NCBI GenBank assembly: GCA_023055425.1
Contig: JALGPY010000009.1
Location: 32,779,275 to 32,843,274, forward strand
Source of the DNA: Linanthus parryae
Taxonomy: Eukaryota; Streptophyta; Magnoliopsida; Ericales; Polemoniaceae
DNA: 64,000 nucleotides
Direction: 5' to 3'
The position numbers were made by a program, and so were the translations under genes. Positions within the stretch are counted from its first letter, which is position 1. Every line of letters starts with the position of its first letter. Below are positions 57,966 through 64,000 of this stretch, piece after piece. Below the pieces are notes generated by a model. That model searched no databases. It worked only from the letters and a program-made list of their open reading frames with translations, and was not told where the DNA came from.

Positions 57966-58800
57966 TTACCTGTAAGGCCTCAAACAGACAGGCTTTGACC
58001 CTTCTGTCAATGGTATTTGATGATCCTGAGATCTAGGTGGTGGAAACTGAGTAGGTTCTTCAAACAAATCTTGGTATTGTTGCAGTAGGGGTTTCAATGC
58101 CAGGGGTATTTTTGTACTTTTACTCACTGTCCCAATGGAGTAAAGCTGAGCTGCAATACATGGTTTGTTATTGCAGTAGTACTCTTGTAACACTTGTAAG
58201 TGAGCCTCTTGCACAATGGCATCACTGTTGTGAGCTGGTATCACCATCTCTTTGCCATTCATTTGGAATCCAAAAGTTCTCTTGTTGAAATCTAAAGAGA
58301 TAGGACTTACTTGCTTCAGCCACTGTGCCCCTAGCACCACATCACAACCTCCTAGTGGCAGCAATCTCAAATCAGTTGTTATCACACATTTCTGAATCTT
58401 GAGGGACACTCCCTTGCAGACTGCTGTACTGCTGATTCTGCTGCATTCAGCAACTGAAACTTGCAGCTCTTTAGTAGATTGACTCACACATCCCACTCTC
58501 CTTGCAGTGTTCTTATCCATGAAATTGTGTGTACTTCCAGTGTCAATCAATATGTGCACCTCTCTTCCATTTATATGTCCATTAAGCCTGATAGTTTCAG
58601 GACTTGAACAACCAGACATTGCATGCAAAGAAATTCCTAACGGAATCTCTTCTTCTTTGACTTCCAGCAGTGTACTTATTGGCTCAGAAATGTCTTCCTT
58701 ATCTTCTTCTACCTCGTCCTCTTCTCCATCATCATTTCCAATGACTAGATACAAAGATTTCTTAGTGCATTTGTGACCTGGACTGTAGTTCTCATCACAA
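57966..58800 (-). pseudogene. G2 protease
   Basis: The central part of the minus-strand frame 57966-59012 reads NGREVHILIDTGSTHNFMDK with intact D-T-G, then VVLGAQWLKQVSPISLDFNK, and leads into the RT entry (LKPLLQQYQDLFEEPTQFPP). An acidic linker (DDGEEDEVEEDKED) precedes it. It would cut the polyprotein into mature proteins. Confidence 0.9.
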
Positions 58801-59894
58801 TAAAAACACAGCTTCTTGTATCTCTTCTCTTTCATCTCAGCTGCACTAAGTCTTTCGAAAATGGTAGAAGCTTGCTTGGTGGAACTCTCTTCCTTAGAAT
58901 GAGTGTTGTTGGTAGGTTTGTGCTTATCCCAATGATTCTGGAGGTTATGTGTCTTGTTGGCTCCCTTCCTATTTATGTGCTTCTCTAAGGACTCATTCTT
59001 GTTATCTGGCAATTGCCTTAGCTTGTGACAATGTTTTTGGAAATTGTAACTGCAAGGCCTTCTGTATATCTTCCCTTAATCCACTTAAAAAACTTCTCAC
59101 AAAATACATTTCATCAGCCCATGGCTGCAAGGCCTTGATTCTAGGTCTTAGAGCTTCAAACCTAGTTTGGTACTCACTCACAGTTGTGTGCTGCAATAAT
59201 TTGTTGAATTCCCCCAAACTGTTCTCATGCCCTGGTTCAGCAAACTCCAGACATAACATTTCACTAAAAAGTGTCCAAGTTACATTGTCCAAACAGTCAA
59301 ATTCTGATCTAAACCATGAATCAGCTTCTCCTTCAAAATGCAATGAGGCCAGTACCAATTTCTGATTGTCATTCATCACATATATCTGGAAATACCTATC
59401 AGCTTTCTGTAACCAACAAACAGGATCTGAGCCATTAAACTTAGGGAATTTTTCTTTGGTAAAGAAATGTGTCCTCCAGAAATTTTTTTGACACAAACAT
59501 TAGTGTCTTCTGTGTGAGTTTCTCTAGTTCCATTACTACTTCCTTCATGTCTCTTTCCTCTTGACACAGAAGCTCTTTGTTCTTCATTTGTTACCTCAGA
59601 ATAGCTAGCCATCTTTTCCCTATCTCTTTCATTAGCTAGCAGATTATAGCAATTCATAATTTTCCGAAATTGATCATCAAACTTCTTCTCCATAGTGTTC
59701 AAACCATCAACTAAGTCATGTTTCAGATCTGAACTCAATTTATGCAGTTGAGTGTTCATACCTTCATCAAACTTAACAAATTGAACTCGCACATCATCAC
59801 TCATACCTTCGAAGTTGTTAAGTCGTTCCTCCAACACCGATAACTTCCCTTCCATGTCTGTATTTGCCGAATTTTGACCTCTGGTGTTCGGCAT
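58780..59894 (-). pseudogene. G2 gag with coiled coil and zinc knuckle
   Basis: A minus-strand ATG at 59894, about 30 bp after the primer site, opens MPNTRGQNSANTDMEGKLSV and a coiled coil (EERLNNFEGM, FVKFDEGMNTQLHKLSSDL). A frame change near 59480 moves to FPKFNGSDPVCWLQKADRYF and LLQHTTVSEYQTRFEALRPR, the retrotransposon-gag core, which ends at 59002. A second change returns to the first frame, which carries KLCFYCDENYSPGHKCTKK, the chromovirus-type knuckle, at about 58765-58820. Two compensating frame changes make Gag defective. Confidence 0.87.
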
Positions 59895-59921
59895 TTTCTG
59901 AGCTTCTGGTCTTCGAAACCT

Positions 59922-59934
59922 GGCTCTGATACCA
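59922..59934 (-). other. Primer binding site of Gypsy G2
   Basis: TGGTATCAGAGCC on the minus strand, three bases after the LTR end at 59938: initiator Met tRNA, unlike G1. Confidence 0.93.
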
Positions 59935-59937
59935 ACT

Positions 59938-60456
59938 TGTGAGGTCATGGACCTCACAACTCCTTCGCCGGCCGGAATTACAAAGAAAACACAAAGTTTT
60001 CGCAGAAGATTCCTCCGATTTGCAGAAGAAATGAGCTAGGGTTTAGAGAGAACAGAAATGGAGAGGAGGCAAATGAAATTTCATAAAAACATAACGTTTC
60101 ACTTACAACCCCAGCTTATATAGCATGGGGTAGGCGAGTGTAATTTCCCAAACTATGCAACAGCCATCCACGTCAGCTTCCCGTGACTTGAATGAACCAA
60201 TCAACGCCCAGGAGGAAGCTGACGAGGCAGCTGTGCTGGCCTATTTAAGCAGAACGACATCGTTCAGCTTATAACGTTTGAATCTAACGTATAAAAGTGA
60301 ACCAACGGTGGAGATTAAATCCCACCAAGATCCTACAGCCACTGCTACTGCAAAATTACACGACCACGGTTTATACTACTTTGCACTTTAGTCCACCTTA
60401 TACGACCACAGTTTGAGATGCATTGCACTTCAGTCCTTCTGCTAAGAAACCTGACA
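59938..60456 (-). repeat. 5' LTR of Gypsy G2
   Basis: 519 bp; on the minus strand starts TGTCAGGTTTCTTAGCAG at 60456 and ends ...GACCTCACA at 59938. Followed on the right by the duplication GTCGG. Confidence 0.93.
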
Positions 60457-60461
60457 GTCGG

Positions 60462-61147
60462 TGTTGGTTGTCGGAGTTTGAGAAGATGATGAGATGGAGG
60501 CTGGCGGTGTTGGTGGCTCGATTGGGGTTTTTATTAGATACAACCTTCTGTTTCTCATGATTTGATTTCACTTCATTCTGAATTTGAATTAGACATGATG
60601 AAGCTAGTTCATCCCAATTTGACTCCAATGGTGGCTGGTCTTTCTTTGATTCCGTCACACTTACAACAGAAAAATCAAGAAGGGTTGAAGCCAAGTGCAC
60701 TGTGTTTACGTGTTGGAGGTTGGGGTTTTGTTCACATTCTTGAATACCCAGTTAGGGTTTTCGGGTGGCTAGAGTGGAGAATGATGAGGTTGTTCTAGAT
60801 GTTGCAAGGTAATTCTTTGATTTGGGGCTGAAATAAGCGATATATAAACTACGGGTTGGTGTCTGGTGGTGGCTATGGGCTGGGTTGGATCGATTTGATT
60901 TACGAATTTGGGTGTTTCTTGAATATATTACCAGAAAAATGTTACTGTTACTGTTGGTGCCGGTAAGAATTTAGTGGTAGTGGAGGTGGTGCTCAAGAAC
61001 ATCAATAACATGATGATTCAATAACAAACTAAAAAATGGTGTTATTTGTCCACAATTTATAAGGGTAAAATGGTCACAAAAAGTCAGTTTGTACCCCTCC
61101 ACTAATAATTGTAACAGAAGGGTGGTATTTGTCCACCCTCCATCTAT
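60462..61147 (+). other. Right interior of the MULE, possible captured gene fragment
   Basis: Continuous with 46210 once G2 is removed. It contains repeated 'ggttgtcgg', 'ggtggctcg', 'tggtgg' codon-like stretches and a plus-strand frame at 60562-60798 (MISLHSEFELDMMKLVHPNL, ending FGWLEWRMMRLF). No recognised domain. From 61050 the sequence grades into AT-rich subterminal DNA. Confidence 0.4.
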
Positions 61148-61234
61148 TGACAGGGGTGCAAAATGTTTTATCGATAAATCAGGGGGTAAAATGTATTAAA
61201 TCGATTAATGGTGAGTGAAAAATGTTTTTTACCC
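61148..61234 (-). repeat. Right terminal inverted repeat of the MULE
   Basis: The complement of this segment aligns with 45365-45455, and its outer edge GGGTAAAAAACA abuts the 9-bp duplication TATATTCTA at 61235-61243. Confidence 0.8.
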
Positions 61235-61361
61235 TATATTCTATGGAAGCAAAGATAATTTGTTGGCTCCCTAATTTGCTTTATAAACTAGCAAGAAACA
61301 GGATAAAATGCTCAAGATTATTGCTTAAGAACTAAAAAATTCCTGACTTTGAGTCCAACAT

Positions 61362-63195
61362 TTATTTACTTGTTGCACTAATCAGATTCGTCAAAAGTGG
61401 TTCTTCCAAATCAATCTTGTAACCAGTCGTTGCCTCAAATGACTCGTCTATCCCAACATGAACCTCGGTTTCATCGTTTTGCAATTTTTGACCTCTCTCT
61501 ACGGTTTGGTAGTCTATGGCCTTACCCCACAGAACGGCATACAATCCAGCAATAACACCAGCAGCGCCAATCATGCTGATAAAAGGGTTAGAAAGAAATT
61601 AAGATAATACGTAGTAGCCCTTTAAATAACAAACCAAAGTCAAGGATAAATTGATACCTTCCCGTATAAATCTCCTCCTCTAAGAAAATGGTAGCCAAAA
61701 TAGTGACAATAATGGTGCATAGCGGATTAAACATTGCAGAGAAAAGTGGTCCTTTGTGTGAAATACACCATGCTTGAACAAAAAATGTAACTCCGGATCC
61801 AAGCACTCCCTACATTATAGAAAAAAGTACAGGTCCAACAATTATTTTTTTAGATTTTCCGCATTTTTTTGAAAGCTTAAATATTGTTTTAAGAAGTTGA
61901 TGTAAGAACTCACAGAATATAAACAACATGCGAGCTCAAGATACGAATGGATGTGCCAAGAGTCGGGGTTTGGCTCCAAGAAATAAGTGAGTGACGCGGA
62001 TTGCACCATCCCAAAGAAACACATCCAGGCAGTTAAAGAAAGGTGGTCGGGATGACTGGCCGAGACAGGGACCTACATGTTAAATGGTTTTAAATATGAC
62101 TTCAAAAACTAATGAAGTATGCTAGTCATGGGCGGAGTTAGCATATGGCACCATAAGACACGTGGCCCACCCCGAATTTGAAAAACTAGACTAATACTCC
62201 CAAATTTAGATAAATAGATTAAGTTCTGTCCTTGCTAAAAATACAAAAATGCACCACCATTATTCAGTAAGTGCATTGGAAAAGTTTGTGCCCTACTATG
62301 TGTCAAATCCTCCATCCGCCCGTGATGCCAGTATCCCTGTTCTAGTTAATAGCATAATAACAGTTTTGTATATATAGCAAAGTATAGGGACTTGCTATGA
62401 AAATAAGTTACATAATAGCATAATATACAAATTATTTACTCAGCAAGTCCCTATACGTTGCTATATGTACAAAACTGCTATTAAGCTATTACTTGTAACG
62501 TTTTAGTCAACTGAGCTGATAAGCTAAAACTCCAATGCAGTTTGATTACTTACTTGCATAATTAGCCAAAAGGCCCAGCAACAACAGCTTCCAAAAAGAA
62601 GGAGACAGCCAAGCAACCAATCCTCACGGCTGGAGTCTACAAGAAAAGACTTTTCTGGTAGCCATTCGGAGTTTGATAGCTTTGGTCCTTTGAAAAATGT
62701 CATGGAAAAAGCTCCACAGACACCTAGCAATGTGCCTGATATCTTGGCAATCGTTCTCATGCTTCCCATTTCTATTTTCTCCATTCTGATAATAAAGCAA
62801 AGCAAGCCCCGTAACTTAGAACCATATACTGGAAATCATAGTGTTACATTTCATTTGATAACTTACCCACAAATTGATGCCATTACAAATGTTACGGCCG
62901 GCAGTAAATTACCCATTGCACTTCCCATTGAGGAAGAGGCCAGGTATAATCCCTCAAAGTACATGTTCTGGCTGACTGTGACGCTATGAAAATATAATAG
63001 ATTAATTAACTGAACAAAAACTAAATAATCAATCAGAGAATTATGAACTTTACAGATTAATCTCAAAGAACTACCTACAAACAATGCTAGGCTGCTAGCC
63101 ATCAGGCTTACCCTATCAGAGCTGCCACAAATATCAGACCAAAGCTCTTCAGTCCCAAACATGATCTACTTTGGTTTCTCCTGCAAGACAAAACT

Positions 63196-63259
<64 letters not shown>

Positions 63260-63436
63260 TGAGAAGAAGGCTAGGGGAACAAGGACCATAGTGGCTGTGG
63301 CTTGCCTGTACACAACAAAGACCCTTGGGCTCATTCCATGCACAAGGCCAACTCTGGTCGAAAGAACAACACCTGCATATATGAATTGCAATCCGAACAT
63401 AGCAATCACAGGCTTGTAATCTTCATACCCACCCAT
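61362..63436 (-). CDS. WAT1-related (nodulin MtN21/EamA, UMAMIT-type) transporter, 7 exons
   Basis: Exons on the minus strand: 63436-63258, 63180-63112, 62983-62867, 62785-62554, 62072-61914, 61809-61658 and 61575-61362. All junctions are GT-AG, phases join, and 1122 nt give 373 residues plus TAA. Start chosen at MGGYEDYKPVIAMFGLQF, the usual family N-terminus. Two EamA domains are seen (about residues 10-150 and 190-325), predicted as ten membrane spans. Signatures include residues 84-101 (VTVSQNMYFEGLYLASSS), NLLPAVTFVMA, WMCFFGMVQSAS, GVLGSGVTFFVQAWCI, FNPLCTIIVTILATIFLEE and GAAGVIAGLYAVLWGK. Length and exon number match the family, whose members export amino acids (UMAMITs) or move auxin (WAT1) at plasma or vacuolar membranes; the substrate here cannot be told. 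No frameshift or stop. The cytosolic tail ends ISATSK. Confidence 0.95.
62349..62489. mobile_element. Small hairpin MITE in intron 4 of the transporter gene
   Basis: The left arm (62349-62395) begins ATAGCATAATAACAGTTTTG and the complement of the right arm begins ATAGCTTAATAGCAGTTTTG; both continue to ...GTATAGGGACTTGCT. The arms are about 48 bp in a 141-bp unit, flanked by TA on both sides (62347-62348 and 62490-62491). A TA target is the mark of Mariner-type elements, but the end sequence is not that of Stowaway. It would form a stable hairpin in the pre-mRNA. Confidence 0.75.
63201..63256 (+). repeat. (GA)28 microsatellite filling intron 1 of the transporter gene
   Basis: Fifty-six bases of uninterrupted GA. 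On the sense (minus) strand this is (TC)28 and starts directly after the donor dinucleotide, so the donor reads AAG|GTCTCT. Intron 1 is only 77 nt, and about three quarters of it is this repeat. Confidence 0.95.
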
Positions 63437-63483
63437 TGCACTATTGATAAAAAAATTTACTCTCTCTCTCTCTCAACTCGGAC

Positions 63484-63493
63484 TTATATATAA
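63484..63493 (-). promoter_or_regulatory. Probable TATA box of the transporter gene
   Basis: TTATATATAA on the minus strand, 47 bp upstream of the start codon, followed by a CT-rich stretch (63461-63475) that commonly marks plant transcription starts. It would give a very short 5' untranslated leader of roughly 20 bases. Confidence 0.6.
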
Positions 63494-63494
63494 G

Positions 63495-64000
63495 CCAATG
63501 GTGGAGCCACATGAAGGCACGAGATGACACATGACCTCTCCATCTATGCTTTCAGTAACAACAACGAAGCTTTAACTTGTTAGATGAAAATTCAGTTTCG
63601 CCCCAAAAGATTACCAAATTCTTGCTCGGTTTGATAATCAAATCGCTAGGCCCATATAATGCCCAAATTTTTTTGTGAAGAACCTGGAGAAACGGAGGGA
63701 CTAGAGAAGAAGAGCTGGATCTGACATGTTTCTCATTTAGGCATATGCATAGTTGTCAAATTTAAGGAATCAATAAGCTATAATGCATGCAGAAGTGCAT
63801 GTGTGAAAGTGTTTTAACAGGAACGCAAAAGGGCAGAGACAATACAGAACAAGTTTTAAAGACTTGTCTTCACCTTATTACTAATTTAATACAATACATT
63901 GCTGCTTCAGATTACAGTCATCAATGATAGTGCAGCCTCACCAGTTAGTGATGCATGTTAAACTAGGGATATTCGATTCTGCTATAGCAAACTAAACGAA
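63495..64000. other. Upstream region of the transporter gene
   Basis: AT-rich 5' flanking DNA with no supported reading frame, LTR or repeat. It contains 'gcatgcagaagtgcatg' near 63785, which has RY-like GCATG cores, but I cannot assign a function from sequence alone. Confidence 0.5.

Larger units (their letters stand above)
46216..60456 (-). mobile_element. Gypsy G2, a chromovirus-type Ty3/Gypsy element
   Basis: LTRs of 519 bp at 46216-46734 and 59938-60456, with perfect duplication GTCGG (46211-46215 and 60457-60461) inside the MULE. On the minus strand: LTR, initiator-Met primer site, gag with coiled coil, zinc knuckle, protease, RT, RNase H, integrase, chromodomain-like tail, purine tract GGGGAAGGG, LTR. 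LTRs differ at about 3% by eye. From 59012 down to 56239 the pol region stays in one reading frame and is broken only by single stop codons. Copia copy B splits its integrase. Confidence 0.93.
45365..61234. mobile_element. Mutator-like element (Pack-MULE candidate), split by Gypsy G2
   Basis: A perfect 9-bp direct repeat TATATTCTA lies at 45356-45364 and 61235-61243. Just inside are inverted repeats of about 90 bp: left GCGTAAAAGATATTTTCCAC, right (complement) GGGTAAAAAACATTTTTCAC, with further matching blocks around TTGCCCCCTGACTTATCGATAA. Nine-bp duplications and long inverted repeats are diagnostic of Mutator-like elements. Subtracting G2 and its duplicated 5 bp leaves 1624 bp. No transposase is visible; the interior has promoter-like, CT-rich and GC-rich coding-like sequence. 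That fits a non-autonomous MULE that captured host DNA, though the source gene is unidentified. Confidence 0.85.

Noticed and set aside
62863..63162. An ATG at 63162 (MFGTEELWSDICGS) as the start of the transporter
   Set aside because: It is in the wrong frame for exon 2; the correct frame reads G-L-K-S-F-G-L-I-F-V-A-A-L-I-G, as expected for the family.
63184..63436. Transporter exon 1 extending through the CT repeat as a Ser/Leu repeat tail
   Set aside because: Splicing at 63258 to 63180 restores the family sequence with correct phase (R-R-N-Q-S...), whereas read-through gives a repetitive tail and a stop.
1..64000. CRISPR array, bacterial operon, plasmid or phage features
   Set aside because: Repeats are dispersed or terminal to transposons, genes are spliced, and no regularly spaced short repeats or bacterial gene order are present.

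Overview
This is a piece of a flowering-plant nuclear genome, probably a eudicot, though nothing here fixes the species. It holds one intact host gene, at the right end. Almost everything else is transposable elements inserted into one another. Indicators are spliced GT-AG introns, Ty1/Copia and Ty3/Gypsy LTR retrotransposons with plant-type primer sites, a plant L1-type LINE tail, MITEs, a Mutator-like element with a 9-bp target duplication, and AT-rich spacers. There are no bacterial operons, CRISPR arrays or rRNA genes. I identified no tRNA gene, although I did not scan for them systematically.

Left block, 1-26756. This is a stack of old Copia copies of one family, here called 'Angela-like' because the LTR begins TGTTGGAATAGATGCC and the primer site is initiator-Met, as in cereal BARE-1/Angela. 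Copy 0 (1-3267) is cut off by the 5' LTR of copy 2 (3268-6092). That LTR carries an antisense solo LTR of the same family (3592-5003, duplication ACAAT). The leader of copy 2 carries a 1.5-kb unidentified insert and a small non-autonomous Gypsy element (8833-10554, duplication AGTTA). The protease/integrase region of copy 2 is split by an 11.7-kb SIRE-like Copia element (12052 to about 23748), itself hit by two solo LTRs (12434-14232 and 18304-19699). Copy 2 resumes at 23779 and ends in a truncated 3' LTR at 26756.

Middle block, 26757-45364. Unrecognised DNA is interrupted by G1, a Ty3/Gypsy element on the minus strand (28540-43367, duplication GCATC). The 5' LTR of G1 holds Angela-like copy A (33931-43254, duplication GAACG). 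The 5' LTR of copy A in turn holds an 884-bp Tourist/Harbinger-like MITE (34167-35050, duplication TAA). To the right is a 5'-truncated LINE tail with poly(A) and a 16-bp duplication (44748-45119).

Right block, 45365-64000. A Mutator-like element (45365-61234, perfect 9-bp duplication TATATTCTA) is about 1.6 kb once later insertions are removed, and carries promoter-like and gene-like non-transposase sequence, so it is a Pack-MULE candidate. It was hit by chromovirus-like Gypsy G2 (46216-60456, duplication GTCGG), and G2 was hit by Angela-like copy B (47725-56233, duplication ACTTA). LTR divergence by eye (G1 about 6-7%, copy A and G2 about 3%, copy B about 1%) agrees with the nesting order. 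The MULE right end lies about 120 bp beyond the stop codon of a WAT1-related (nodulin MtN21/EamA, UMAMIT-type) transporter gene on the minus strand. That gene has seven exons (61362-63436) encoding 373 residues with no breaks. Its first intron is almost entirely a (GA)28 microsatellite and its fourth holds a small MITE.

None of the retroelement reading frames is fully intact; copy B and G2 come closest. I found no convincing new biochemical system. The notable material is the fully resolvable insertion hierarchy, the Pack-MULE candidate, a dispersed 16-bp palindrome in the SIRE-like element, and the microsatellite intron of the transporter gene.
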